A stretch of 64,000 nt of DNA from Meconema thalassinum (GCA_946902985.2 OX336398.1:228743556-228807555), one strand, 5' to 3'. Positions 44,526 through 54,882 are shown, numbered from the stretch's first letter. Notes: a model not told the origin generated them from the letters alone. Numbers and translations are program-made.

Positions 44526-44942
44526 ATAGTACATTATGCAACGAGCCTATAATGGCAATAAATAGGACACGAGTACGAGTGTCTTAATTACCATTATAGG
44601 CGAGTTGTATACGACTGTTTATGTTCAACGATAATTATTATAACTATTTTTTGTTCGAACATAAATATTCATAAATATCTGTTTTATGTACTGAACAGAG
44701 CGCATGAGACACAGAGAATGCCTTGTATTTGACCTTGGCCACCTCGAATATCCTACTATGACACCAGGCCCGGCAGTGAAATGTAAATTAGAAAGCCGTG
44801 GAACTCGTTATAAAATTTGTCAAACAACTGTTTCTTGAGCTCTGATTGGTGGGAGAAACTGTTTCATAAAGAAAAATAGCGTTATAATGACCATCATTAT
44901 GATACAGTTTTTTGACATATAATAGTCAGGGTCGAACATAAA
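44526..44942 (+). mobile_element. Family H element, copy 3, internally deleted
   Basis: Same ends as copy 2 (AATAGTACATTATGCAACGA ... GTCGAACATAAA) but only 417 bp, with about 400 bp of interior lost. The 5' hairpin is the clearest of the three: CAACGAGCCTATAATGG pairs with CCATTATAGGCGAGTTG, and the inner GACACGAGTACGAGTGTC is a perfect palindrome. The 3' hairpin is kept at about 44880-44918. Confidence 0.7.
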
Positions 44943-45039
44943 CCCTATTTCACCCCTAGTGTGTACCACAATAGCACGAACTGTGCAAGCCGTGCAGAAT
45001 TAAAATCCTTCCGAGGTCAAAAAGTTATCTTCCATGTAC

Positions 45040-45868
45040 TTGGGTTGGTAGCATGCTGAGCTTCTATGCCCAGGGTCGCAGGTTCAAACCCGGCCGAAGT
45101 CATAGGATTGTTCAAGAGCGTTAAAAATCCCTCAGTATGCCTTCCTTCGGAGGGAAAGTAAATCCGGTGGTCCCATGTCATAGATTTATGGCATAATAAA
45201 GAACCATCCACTAATTACACTTGTGTGAAGCTAAATCAGAGTTTAGATTTTTCTACGCTCTTAGGTTCCAGGATCGGAATGAGGTGGCATCTAGTAACAA
45301 AGTTCAGAACTAGTTGGTTGTTGACGGTGGCGGTTGGTAGCAAAAATTGGAACTACTTGAAAATCGAATGTCTGCAGTCCTTACTTGAATTAAAAACAGA
45401 TAACAAACACTAATGCAGCCATCACAATTAACACCGGTTATCAGACAGATTAGCCTCCGTGGCTCAGGCGGCAGCACGCCGGCCTCTCACCGCTGGGCCC
45501 ATGGTTCAAATCCCGGTCACTCCATGTGAGATTTGTGCTGGACAAAACGGAGGCAGACAGGTTTTTCTCCGGGTACTCCGGTTTTCCCTGTCAATTTCAT
45601 TCCAGCAACACTCTCCACTATCATTTCATTTCATCTGTCATTCATGTAATCATTGCCCCAGAGGAGTGCGTCAGGCCTCGGCAGCCGGCACAGTTCATAT
45701 CCTCGCCGCTAGATTGGGGGCTTCATTCATTCCATTCCTGACCCGGTCGGAGACTGGAAGCAGGCTGTGGATTTTCATTTTCATCAGACAGATTCTACAC
45801 ACACCCAAAGTACACGGTGCTACATAACCACATTGTCGCAGCCCCTAAACTGAGGAACCAACCAACCA
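45040..45868 (+). repeat. SINE B, subfamily B2, carrying a nested SINE C
   Basis: Head TTGGTAGCATGCTGAG and box B CAGGTTCAAACCCGGCC, then the B2-type 3' half as at 31829-32322, interrupted at 45452-45782 by SINE C, and a B2 end at GGAACCAACCAACC. Confidence 0.85.
45452..45782 (+). repeat. SINE C, full length, inside SINE B2
   Basis: tRNA-like head with box A CCGTGGCTCAGGCGGCAG and box B TGGTTCAAATCCCGGTC, then the body shared with 25933-26205. The 12-bp target duplication ATCAGACAGATT stands at 45440-45451 and 45783-45794; the uninterrupted B2 copy shows the empty site. Confidence 0.95.
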
Positions 45869-46379
45869 TGTACTTAGAATGTACTATTTCTCATCATTAC
45901 GGCGGGAAAAATCAATTGTTGGATCATTGTTGCAATATTGGGCGCTTACGTTTTTCAGCCCTACGTCCCTATATCCATCCTGTTATGAGAATCTCCGCTT
46001 GCTCTGGTAAAATAGGCATAATCTCAATTTGAGCTCTAACCCCTTGTTAGTGGCTGCGTGCTAAACCTGTCATCTTGCAATAGTTTCTGTCAGCAGTGAC
46101 GCGATACGTTGCCTAGCAACCACACTCTTGCAGAGTGCGGGGTCAGGGAAACAAAACACTCTCCCTAATTATCGGGGCTCCAACTCTAGCGTTTCGCCTT
46201 TCATCTTTATTTTCCTTGCTGAGTAAAGGAGACGTGAACTCTGACCCCAAGGGAGCTGGCAATCATATTGATTACAAGTGGAGTGCTGAGTCATCACTGC
46301 CTGTGACCACAAGTCGTATACAAGTGGGAGAGTGCCTGTAATTCTACAACCTGCATTTATAGAAGCACCCTGTTGTTTG
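45869..46379. other. Unassigned stretch
   Basis: No gene recognised. A 13-base palindrome GTTGCCTAGCAAC at about 46109-46121 resembles an RFX X-box, probably by chance. Confidence 0.4.
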
Positions 46380-46640
46380 AGTCTTCAGTCTTTTGACTGG
46401 TTTGTTGCAGTCCTCGATGACACCCTGTCCTGAGCTAATCGTTTTATATGTAGATGGCTTCCACACCTTTTATCCGAGGCAATCTGTTAAACATATTCTA
46501 ACCGTGGTCTACCCTTACAGTTCTTATCCTCGACCCTTCCTTCCATAACTAAGTTTGCTAATTCCTGGATGTCTTAGTATGTGTCCTACCAACCTATCTC
46601 TTCTCTTCATTAGCAGCCACCAGAAACATCTCTCGTCTCT
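46380..46640 (-). repeat. LINE N2 3' end, minus-strand arm of a palindrome
   Basis: The complement of the N2 3' end. It faces a plus-strand N2 copy that begins about 10-20 bases later, so that AGTATGTGTCCTACCAACCT and TATCTCTTCTCTT pair with their complements at 46660-46697. Confidence 0.75.
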
Positions 46641-46649
46641 CACTAGTCT

Positions 46650-47225
46650 GTGGTGACTGCTAATTAAGAGAAGAGATAGGTTGGTAGGACACATACTGAT
46701 AGGCTATCACTCGCAGACGAGGATGATTGTCTTCCTCAAAAGTTATTTGTGAGTCTATGTGTTCTTATATGACTATGCAGGCCAATCCTCGAGCCACAAG
46801 TTCTTCCACAGTGCTGACAAACATTGCCAGCGTTGAGATTCAGTTGTTGTGGGTTCTTCATCCTGAGGAACGCCCGCTCTTTCCGAGCAATCCACTCCTC
46901 AATTTCAAATCTCCGACGTTGTAGTTCAAAGGTCATAGGACCTTCGGGGGTATGACGACGCCATACCAAGCGGTTAGCTGCTTTTGTTTCCCAGTTAGTG
47001 GTGTTGATGTGCCAATTCTTCATGTCTGACTTTAGGACACATACTAAGACATCCAGGAATAGCAAACTTAGATATGGGAGGAAGGGTCTAGGATAAGTAC
47101 TGTAGAGGTAGGCCAAAGTTAGAATATGTTGAACAGATTGTCACGAATAAAAGGTATGGAAGCTATGTAGAGATGAAACGATTGGATCAGGAAAGGAAGA
47201 CGTGGAGATCTGTATCAAACCGAAG
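46650..47225 (+). pseudogene. LINE N2 3' end, plus-strand arm, split by LINE N8
   Basis: Text from GACTGCTAATTAAGAGAAG through ATAGGTTGGTAGGACACATA is interrupted by N8 at 46698-47032 and resumes AAGACATCCAGGAATAGC, TTAGAATATGTTGAACAGAT and GAAACGATTGGATCAGGAA. It matches 61030-61230. Stops are present. Confidence 0.75.
46698..47032 (-). pseudogene. LINE N8 C-terminal end with C2H2 finger
   Basis: The minus-strand frame reads MKNWHINTTNWETKAANRLV, WRRHTPEGPMTFELQRRRFE, ERAFL, then VCQHCGRTCGSRIGLHSHIR and TH, ending at a stop at about 46736. The C-x2-C-x12-H-x4-H pattern is a C2H2-like finger (CPxCGRxCxSRIGLxSHxR) known at the C-terminus of one group of LINE proteins. The 335-bp insertion is 5'-truncated and flanked by a perfect 13-bp duplication TAGGACACATACT (46685-46697 and 47033-47045). 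Confidence 0.88.
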
Positions 47226-48066
47226 ATGAGACTGCTATCAAACAGCTCGTGATACTTAAGGAAAGTGCAGAAAAGATGGGACTACAGATCTCTTTGGAGA
47301 AAACTAGATTCTTCTGTACAAAGAGAGGTATCACGAGCCTGAAAACAAAATACGGTATAATAGACAGGGCCCGCACGTAAAATACTTCAAGAATTCACTG
47401 AGCCAGCAGGCCTTGAAAAGATCTCATAACAAAATCCTATCCAAAAAGGCATTATGGTTACTCCAAAACATCTACAAGAAAATATCTACGTCAAAACAGA
47501 CGAAAATTCGCCACTACAACACAGTCATAACACCAACAGTCCTTTACACAAGCGAAATTCTGACACTTAACAATTAACATGAACTTGATGAAATCAAAAA
47601 TGTAGAGAGGAAGATCATTAGGAGAATCTTAGGAGCAAGATGGTTACAGGCTACAATCAATAAAAGCAACACAACAGTAATAAAACATCGAAATTGATAT
47701 TAAGAAAGTAGGAATGACGATCATGTCATCTCACTAGACTACCAGAAAATCGATTGACGAAAAGAATTATAGACTATGTAGCCACACTCAAGAACTCAAC
47801 ACCTTGGCTAGAAGAACTTCGAAAATACCTCAAAAACGCAAACATAATTTCAACAGACATTTCAGAAAGGGACACCTTCAGACACAAAGTAAACAAATGG
47901 GGAGTTACATCAGAGCAACCAAAGCAAAATCAGTACAGACCAAAGTGTTCGGAAGAACATAAAAAAGCCTTCTAGAAAACAATGAAAGTCTATTAGAACA
48001 ACAAGAAGAACCAAGAGAAAGTTTATTGAGTTATTTGCTTAAGGTATTGGGAGATTTCCCTTAAAA
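47210..48066 (+). pseudogene. LINE N4 reverse transcriptase C-terminal half
   Basis: Readable frames: DLYQTEDETAIKQLVILKES, AEKMGLQISLEKTRFFCTK, then after a frameshift NKILSKKALWLLQNIYKK, TSKQTKIRHYNTVITPTVLY, SEILTLN, ELDEIKNVERKIIRRILGAR, and finally LTKRIIDYVATLKNSTPWLE. This is the end of the palm, the thumb and the tail of a LINE protein. The 3' end (AACAACAAGAAGAACC ... TAAA repeats, 48058-48080) equals that at 5713-6240. Multiple stops and frameshifts show it is inactive. Confidence 0.8.
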
Positions 48067-49420
48067 TAAATAAATAAATAATAATTGCTGGAGAGTAGAG
48101 GAATAAACCCAATCTGCCTCGGGAAAAAGTCGGTAGGAATTAAAGTCAACTGCCTGGCGTTTGAAAATGATTTTGCAGTACTATCGGAAACCATGGGGGA
48201 AGCAACCATACAAATCAAACTCTTGGAAAAGATCGCTAGCCAAAGAATACCAAGGATCTCATTTGAAAAGACAAAATTTATGACAAATGACAAGCATGGA
48301 CCAAAATTCCTTGACACGGAGATAGCACGGATTGAAAGGGGAAAAAGTTCAAGTACCTGGGAGTGATTATACAGGAGAACGGGTTAGGAAAAGCAGCTGT
48401 TGGAGATCAAATTCTAACAAGTAGTTCCGTGACGAACTAAAGAGCCTACTTTTCTTAAAATTTTAGAATTAATCTAAAATAGTATGAGTTATTATTGTGC
48501 CAATTTTGGATGAAATCCATTTTTAGTATAGTTGTTACATGTATTTAAAAATTGGACTTATCAGCAGGCTTAAATCATGTTGGCAGCACTGACGTATATT
48601 AGTTACTTCAAATCAATTTAGAATGCTAGGTACTATACGTATGCAAAGTTTAGATCTGTTGGTTTGGATATTTTATGATTTAGTGTATATACAGGGTGTA
48701 TTTGATATGATGGAAGTCCTTTACACTGGTGATAGAAGATGGTATTCTAAGCAAATATCTTCATGAAATTAAGTCGGATCTTAATTAGTGTAGGTGGAAT
48801 TAAATCACAAAAATCGTCGGTCAATATCTTGGAAACGGGCTTTCACTTCGTTCCCCTCAGCAGCAGAGCTGACTTCTCCCCATCTCCCTCCCCTCCTACG
48901 CTGAGGAATGTTGACCAGAGTCTGCAGTTGAGTGACCTCCTCGCCTTGTCTGCCAATGACATTGAAATACACAAACCGAGCCTATGAACAGCTGATTCAC
49001 ACCTTCATGGGGAGTGGCTACATGACTAGTGATGGTGGATCTGTCTAGGATTTTTCCAGCTTCATGAACTATGCATAGAAAATAGAAATCCTAAAGATTT
49101 AGTAAATTAATTTAAGGAACTGTTGGTCTATCTTTGTGTGAAGATAGTGCAACAACTGTAATAAACTTATTAATAATACTAATAATAGTAATAGTAGGCT
49201 TTTAGACACACTAACTTCTTTTATGTTTCTTTTTGGTATGTCGAGTTGCCAGACTTTAATGTACGTAGGATTTCTTGTATGTGCCATGAAATCCATGGAG
49301 ATGATCTTATTAGATCCCATTCATTTACTACATGACTGAACGTAGATCGCACCCTCGGGAAGGTTAGCACTCTACCACCAGAACTACACATGCTGACTCT
49401 TATTATTATTATTATTAGAC

Positions 49421-49451
<31 letters not shown>

Positions 49452-49639
49452 ACACTGTATTATAACAATGTATTTGTATTTTATTTTAATTTTCGTGTAT
49501 TTTCATATGTATTTACATTGTTGATGGACCAATAAATCAATCCTCCCCCCCCCCCCCTCTCCAGTTAATGGCCACCCGAGGGCTGGAGATGGGATGGGAC
49601 AATTCACAATATGAACATGTGGTACCATACTAGTATTAA

Positions 49640-50165
49640 ATCTTGGAAGTAGGTTTCCATGGGTTCCCACTTCTACCCCAGGCAAATGTCAGGATTGTTC
49701 CTAACTTAAGGCCACGGCCGCCTTCTTCTCAATAATCATAACCGCTGGCAGTGCAGCCCATGAAGGGCCTAGGCCTACCAAGCGACCGCTGTCCAGCCAT
49801 TTGGCCTGCAGATATTAGGGTGACGCGTGGTCAGTGCATCGGGTCCCCTCGGCCATTAATCTTGATTTTCCTGACTCGGGCACTGCCTCCCTGTCAGACA
49901 GCTACTTAATTGCCCTCACGAGGCTTAGTGCACTGCGTTACAGCCCTCACGTCAGTTTCTAATATCCCTGATGGAGCCAGGAATCGAACCCAGGGCCTCC
50001 AGGTGAGAGGCAGTTGCACTGCCCCAACACCACAGGGCCGGCGCCTTCTTCCGAATCCTCACCTGAATTACAAATACCCACATTACTACAGAAACCACAA
50101 AACACAGGTTATCACACAAATTCTACCCACACCCAGCTACATGGGGCTAAATGACCAAAATCGCC
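49640..50165 (+). repeat. SINE E body joined to a SINE B2 tail, split by SINE J
   Basis: The left piece has CATGGGTTCCCACTTCTACC, CCAGGCAAATGTCAGGATTG and TTAAGGCCACGGCCGCCTTC. After the SINE J insertion it continues CGAATCCTCACCTGAATTAC, GGTTATCACACAAATTCTAC and ACATGGGGCTAAATGACC, which is the 3' tail type of SINE B2. The joining of an E body to a B2 tail suggests modular exchange of 3' ends. Confidence 0.6.
49729..50041 (-). repeat. SINE J, tRNA-derived, nested
   Basis: The minus-strand head has CTGTGGTGTTGGGGCAGTGC (box A region) and GGGTTCGATTCCTGGCTCC (box B). A 240-bp body follows with CCCGATGCACTGACCACGCG. The target duplication CGCCTTCTTC stands at 49719-49728 and 50042-50051. Confidence 0.85.
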
Positions 50166-52290
50166 AAGCCTCTCAAACAAAACATCAAGTTTTTTACTTC
50201 CGTCCTAAATGCCTAGTTCTGAACAGACTGCGGGATGTCGGAATTTTGTCACACTGCATTTCATTAAGAGAATGTTTTTAGTATTTTCAGAAACTAGTCA
50301 ACAGAAGGTCCGACACGGACGCCAATGATACATCAGGGCTGAGTATCGAAATTATTTTATACATGAACATCAATCAATGAATTCCACACTCACAAAGTAG
50401 GCTACGCAATACAACCGGTCCCAACGTCCCAAGCCATTGCGTGCGCTGTCAACAACAACAACAAGAACAACGGCAATGCACATTTTCTTACGAGACGGTA
50501 GAGCTCTTCCTCATAACAGCTGATAGCCTACCACCCCTCAAGTCAACCGGTAAGGTCAATGCTCCGATTACGTAACAACTTCCCCTTCGCGCGTCGTCTC
50601 TCCTGGCTCCGCCTCGTTTACCCCAGCCTGCCGCACCACTTTCTGCCTGATTAGTTCCTGAAATAACTAAAAACATTGACTTGTTAATGATTAATTATCA
50701 ATTTCAAGATAGGTGACAAATTTTTTACCTAGGAAGCTTAGAATAGTCTCTTCTATCACCAGTGTAACGGACTTCCATCATATCAAATACACCCTGTATA
50801 TTAGGGTAAAAATAGAGAGAGCATTTATATACAGTTGGCAACCCTGTTGGCTCTTAAAAATACGCATATTCATATCAGTTATGCTACACAAATCACATAC
50901 GAAATTTGGTCCAAATCCATTTGTTAGTATAGAAGTTACATGCATTTAAAATTTGGGCATATCGACAAGCTAAGAATCATGTTGGCAGCACTGACGTATA
51001 CTAGGTACTCCAAATTCATGTAGAAGGTCATGTAATATACGAGTGCAAAGTTTCCAGCTCTTGGTTTGTATACTTTCTGATATATTGGTATTAGGATAAA
51101 AAAATGGAGAGAGCATTTATTAACAATTGGCAACCCTGGTGGCTCTTAAGAATACGCATAGTCATTTCTGTTACGGAACACATAGTACATACGAAATTTG
51201 GTTGAAATCCAATTAATAGTGTAGACGTTACATGCATTTAAAAATTGGACCTATCGTCAGGCTTAGAATCATGTTGGCAACACTGCCATGTATGACCTTC
51301 TCGAAATTAAACTGAAATATTATTATCTATATGTGTGCCAATTTTGGAAGAGCTCCCATGCATACCTTCCAAGATATCAAACATGGAGCTCAAATTTCAA
51401 TAGCGAGATTTCAGCTGTTGGTAAAACTGACATCATTTTCAAATATGGCCGTGAGATATAGATCTTTACTCCTACCAACTTTTGTTTCGATTGCTCCAGC
51501 CGTTTAGGAGTTGATAGGGGGGGGGGGGGGAAGCACACACAGCCAGACAGACAGACAGACAGACAGACACACATTTGCCCGATCTAATAAGTCTACTTTT
51601 TCCTCATTTTTGAAAAATGTGAAAAGTAGGCTAAAAATGGAAAGAGCATAATTCTGGATTAACAAAAAATATCTACAACAAGAATACCAACATAAGGCAT
51701 TATAACACTCTCGTAAAAACGGAATGTCTCTTTGCCAGTAAATGCCTCTCGATGAATTATAGCCTTGATAAAATAGAAGCCCTGGAAAGGAGAATTCTAA
51801 GAAGGATCATGGGTGCAGTTCAGACTGAAGGTGGATGGAAACTCCGAAGCAACATAGAAGTCTAGCAGAACGTGGAAAGATCTTCAGAGAATATGCGGAA
51901 GAGGAGGCTTACATTCCTCAGACATCTATACAGAATGAACTAACATAGATTAACCAAAAACATATTCGACTATCTCTGGAAGAAGAAGACCACTCCAACG
52001 TGGACTAAGGAAGTTAGGAAAGATTTAGGAAAGTTGAACATCACAGATTCTCAGATGCTACAAAGAAGTGAATTTAAGAGTGAAGTGAAAAATCTGGAAG
52101 GGTTTCAAGATGAAGGAAGTCCTAAGAGAAGTGGACGAACTTGGACAGAAGATCAAAGGAAACACGCCAGTGAACGCTTATTGGAGACGGAGGAAACTCC
52201 AGGCAAAGGAAAGATAATGGAATAAAGTTATTGCGTGATCCTAAGAGGTCAATTCGCCTGAAAAAGAAAAAAAAGAAGGGTTCAATGTTA

Positions 52291-52551
52291 GATACAACCC
52301 AGGACTGTGAACCCTAAAGATGAATCAATGACAGTATTCTCGGCTAATGGAATCATGCTTCATTATAATGAATGTAAATATCGCATGCGAGTGACACCAG
52401 CATTAATCATCTCGTATTAATGGATGGCTCCCACTGTACAATCGCTCCCGGTATTTATCATGCCACGGTTAATTAGTGGCTTATATCGAGCCTTTACAAC
52501 CTGTAGATGGGCAAATAAGCACTAGTGACGATAATAATAATAACAATAATA
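52291..52551. other. Unassigned spacer
   Basis: No recognisable feature apart from a short ATA/ATAACA run at 52531-52550. Confidence 0.5.
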
Positions 52552-52915
52552 ATGGTGGGTGAGTGGTTATCGTGTCGGCCTGCTAAACCCAAACTTGCAG
52601 GCTCACTCCTGGCCGTGGTAAATGATTTTTGAAAGGCGAAAAAAATCACAGTACGCATGTCATACGATGTTGGCATGTGAAAGAACCATTGGAATTCAGT
52701 AGGCCGTGTTCATAATGGCAAAATTAATCTCGGGATTTTCCGCCAACACAAAACGTTCTTCCTTTCTCTACTAGAAAGCGCTATAGTGTCAAGGAGCTTA
52801 GATATCTAACCTCCTTGCCTTCATAGTGCTCCAAGCAGCGATGAAATTTGACATGCACGCTGCCCTCTGGGCGTCAATTAACAAAGCTTGCACCTGGCAC
52901 CCGACGACATACGAT
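52552..52915 (+). repeat. SINE A
   Basis: GGTGGGTGAGTGGTTATCG, GGCTCACTCCTGGCC (box B-like), the standard body with GGCAAAATTAATCTCGGG, and an end at CTTGCACCTGGCACCCG. The first ~10 bases of the family are missing. A short (ATT)n follows at 52917-52942. Confidence 0.88.
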
Positions 52916-52942
52916 CTTATTATTATTAATATTATTATTATA

Positions 52943-53050
52943 ACAGGCCGGATCTGGTGGTTGTCAGCAAGAAAATGAAACAAACTACCTTGGTTGATGT
53001 TGTGACTCCTAACAACAAGAATCTTCAGTAAGAAAAAAACAACATAGATA
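52943..53050. other. Spacer left of the Tc1 element
   Basis: Unassigned, A/T-rich. Confidence 0.5.
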
Positions 53051-53052
53051 TA

Positions 53053-54517
53053 CACACATCAAAAAAAGTTTTGCATCACCTCGGTTCCCAGATCTCCGGC
53101 ATATAGACGTTGACTGTGTATATTGTATCCAAGATACAGTCCCTTTGACTGTTCATAGATGTCACTAAAACTGCTCAAAGATGTAAACAACCATGCATGA
53201 GCAGGGCCTATTAGACGGAGGGGGTACGACAGCCGATCAGTTCCAGTCATTCCACCAGGACGAAGGTACGCTGCTCATGTTGTCTGTAGTTCTACCATGC
53301 CTAGAAGGTCAATACCGCAGTTCGATCGCGTCCGCATTGTTACTTTGTGTCAAGAAGGGCTCTCAACAAGGGAAGTTTCCAGGCGTCTCAGAGTGAAGCA
53401 AAGCGATGTTGTTCGGACATGGAGGAGATACAGAGATACAGGAACTGTCGATGACAGGCCTCGCTCAGGCCGCCCAAGGGCTACTACTGTAGTGGATGAC
53501 CGCTACTTACGGATTGCCGCTCGGAGGAACCCTGACTGCAATGCCACCATGTTGAATAATGCGTTTCGTTCAGCCACAGGACGTCGTGTTTCAACTCAAA
53601 CTGTGCGCAATAGGCTGCATGATGCGCAACTTCACTCCCGACGTCCATGGCGAGGTCCAGCTTTGCAACCCCGACACCATGCAGCGCGGTACAGATGGGC
53701 CCAACAACATGCTGAATGGACCCCACAGAATTGGCATCACGTTCTCTTCACCGATGAGTGTCGCATATGCCTTCAACCAGACAATCGTCGGAGACGTGTT
53801 TGGAGGCACCCTGGTCAGGCTGAACGTCTTAGACACACTGTCCAGCGAGTGCAGCAAGGTGGTGGTTCCCTGATGTTTTGGGGTGGCATTATGTGGGGCC
53901 GACGTACGCCACTGGTGGTCATGGAAGGCTCCGAAACGGCTTTACGATACCTGAATGACATCCTCCGACCCATAGTGCACCCATATCGGCAGAATATTGG
54001 AGAGGCATTTGTCTTCATGGACGACAATTCTCGACCTCATCGTGCACATCTTGTGAATGCGTTCCTTCAAGATAACGACATCGCTCGACTACAGTGGCCA
54101 GCATGTTCGCCAGACATGAACCCTATCGAACATGCCTGGGATATGTTGAAAAGGGCTGTTTATGGACGTCTTGACCCACCAACCACTCAGAGAGATTTAC
54201 GCCGAATTGTCGTTGAGGAGTGGGACAATTTGGACCAACAGTGTCTTGATGAACTTGTGGATAGTATGCCACGACGAATACAGGCATGCATCAATGCAAG
54301 AGGACGTGCTACTGGGTATTAGAGGTAGTGGTGTGTACTGCAATCTGGACCACAAATGCTGAAAGTCTAGCTGTATGATGGTACAACATGCAATGTGTGG
54401 GTCTCATGAGCAATAAAACGAGCTGAAATGTTGTTTGTGTTGATCTCTATTCCCTTTGTATTTAAAGGTTCCGGAACTCTTGGAACCGAGGTGATGCAAA
54501 ACTTTTTTTGATGTGTG
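53053..54517 (+). mobile_element. Complete Tc1-like transposon with perfect 36-bp terminal inverted repeats
   Basis: 1465 bp between TA dinucleotides at 53051-53052 and 54518-54519. The ends start CACACATCAAAAAAAGTTTT and agree perfectly for 36 bases on the two strands, with similarity continuing to CCGG. One intact transposase gene fills most of the interior (53297-54322). No internal stop or insertion is seen. Perfect ends and an intact gene point to recent insertion. Confidence 0.97.
53297..54322 (+). CDS. Tc1 transposase, DD34E, intact
   Basis: A 341-residue transposase, the usual Tc1 length. It should bind the element's terminal repeats, excise it and insert it at TA sites in the nucleus. 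The N-terminal half holds two helix-turn-helix segments (about 12-45 with EGLSTREVSRRLRV, and 80-112 with VSTQTVRNRLHDA) joined by a GRPR motif (58-61). The catalytic triad is D153 (VLFTDECRICL), D243 (FVFMDDNSRPH) and E278 (SPDMNPIEHAWDML), with 34 residues between the last two. The glycine-rich block GGGSLMFWGG is at 188-197. The ATG at 53297 is the first in frame after the left repeat and gives the normal N-terminus. Overlapping frames on both strands are shadows. Activity is likely but untested. It has no visible intron and no close neighbours that suggest host use. Confidence 0.97.
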   Translation: MPRRSIPQFDRVRIVTLCQEGLSTREVSRRLRVKQSDVVRTWRRYRDTGTVDDRPRSGRPRATTVVDDRYLRIAARRNPDCNATMLNNAFRSATGRRVSTQTVRNRLHDAQLHSRRPWRGPALQPRHHAARYRWAQQHAEWTPQNWHHVLFTDECRICLQPDNRRRRVWRHPGQAERLRHTVQRVQQGGGSLMFWGGIMWGRRTPLVVMEGSETALRYLNDILRPIVHPYRQNIGEAFVFMDDNSRPHRAHLVNAFLQDNDIARLQWPACSPDMNPIEHAWDMLKRAVYGRLDPPTTQRDLRRIVVEEWDNLDQQCLDELVDSMPRRIQACINARGRATGY

Positions 54518-54519
54518 TA

Positions 54520-54756
54520 CAAATACAGTGAGTTGGTCGATCGTATCAAAAGGCAATGGGGGTAAAGACAATACCTGCCATTGTCTCAAGTACGGGCGTG
54601 ATCCCAAGTACCTTGCTCCAAGGTCTTATAAAACTGGATCTGAATACGCAACAGTACAAACTAATGCAGAAGGCAGTAGTTCTCTCAACAACCAGAATCG
54701 TTCGAAAGTTCATGGATAGTGACTTTCCAGCTTAGAAATGGCTGTTCTAGTAACTA
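54520..54756. other. Unassigned stretch right of the Tc1 element
   Basis: Open on the plus strand (54513-54719) without a recognised motif. It could belong to the LINE N11 fragment that follows. Confidence 0.4.
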
Positions 54757-54882
54757 TATTTTGGTTCCCTGAAGCCCTTATAGCCAACAGGCCAGACCTT
54801 GTGATATTCGATAAGGAAGCACACACGGCTACCATCGTCGATCTTGGTGTTCCATTCGATGAAAAGATACAGTCAGTCTGAG
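54757..54882 (+). pseudogene. LINE N11 fragment (RPD...IVDLGVP block)
   Basis: The frame reads FPEALIANRPDLVIFDKEAH and TATIVDLGVPFDEKIQ, then a stop. The R-PD-V...T-IVD-VP pattern occurs near the C-terminus of LINEs with a restriction-like endonuclease and of related host-gene predictions. Only 40 residues are present, so the family is tentative. Confidence 0.5.

Larger units (their letters stand above)
48692..50796. mobile_element. 2.1-kb TA-flanked inverted-repeat element
   Basis: The ends CAGGGTGTATTTGATATGAT at 48692 and the complement at 50777-50796 continue inward (GGAAGTCC, TACACTGGTGATAGAAGA) to about 48 bp with two or so mismatches. TA lies on both sides (48690-48691, 50797-50798). 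The interior has no transposase-like frame; the frames at 48763-48987 and 50488-50676 have no motif. It contains SINE E/B2-type sequence with a nested SINE J, (ATT)n near 49397-49450 and a C run at 49543-49556. Confidence 0.85.
48416..51633 (+). mobile_element. Family G element (Helentron-like), copy 3, carrying a TA-TIR element
   Basis: The left end has ACAAGTAGTTCCGTGACG and GCCTACTTTTC (48444-48454). The right end has GAAAAGTAGGC (51621-51631), preceded by CAGCCGTTTAGGAGTTGATA, a G run, a CAGA microsatellite and ATCTAATAAGTCTACTTTTT. Internal units marked TTGGCAACCCTG lie at about 50835 and 51126 (291-bp period). Without the 2.1-kb TA-TIR insertion it is about 1.1 kb. Confidence 0.72.
48080..52290 (+). 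pseudogene. LINE N5 reverse transcriptase, split by a 3.2-kb G insertion
   Basis: The left part (48085-48415) reads GIKVNCLAFENDFAVLSETM (YADD degraded to FEND), GEATIQIKLLEKIASQ, RISFEKTKFMTN and, after a frameshift, KYLGVIIQENGLGKAAVGD. The right part (51634-52290) resumes with MERA, SGLTKNIYNKNTNIRHYN, TLVKTECLFASKCLSMNY, IEALERRILRRIMGAV and later LTKNIFDYLWKKK and WTKEVRKDLGKLNITD. An A-rich end lies near 52258-52275. The two parts are consecutive pieces of one protein, which proves that the G element inserted into it. It is dead through the catalytic change, frameshifts and stops. Confidence 0.85.

Noticed and set aside
46109..46121. RFX X-box-like palindrome GTTGCCTAGCAAC
   Set aside because: Single short site with no gene next to it; expected by chance at this scale.
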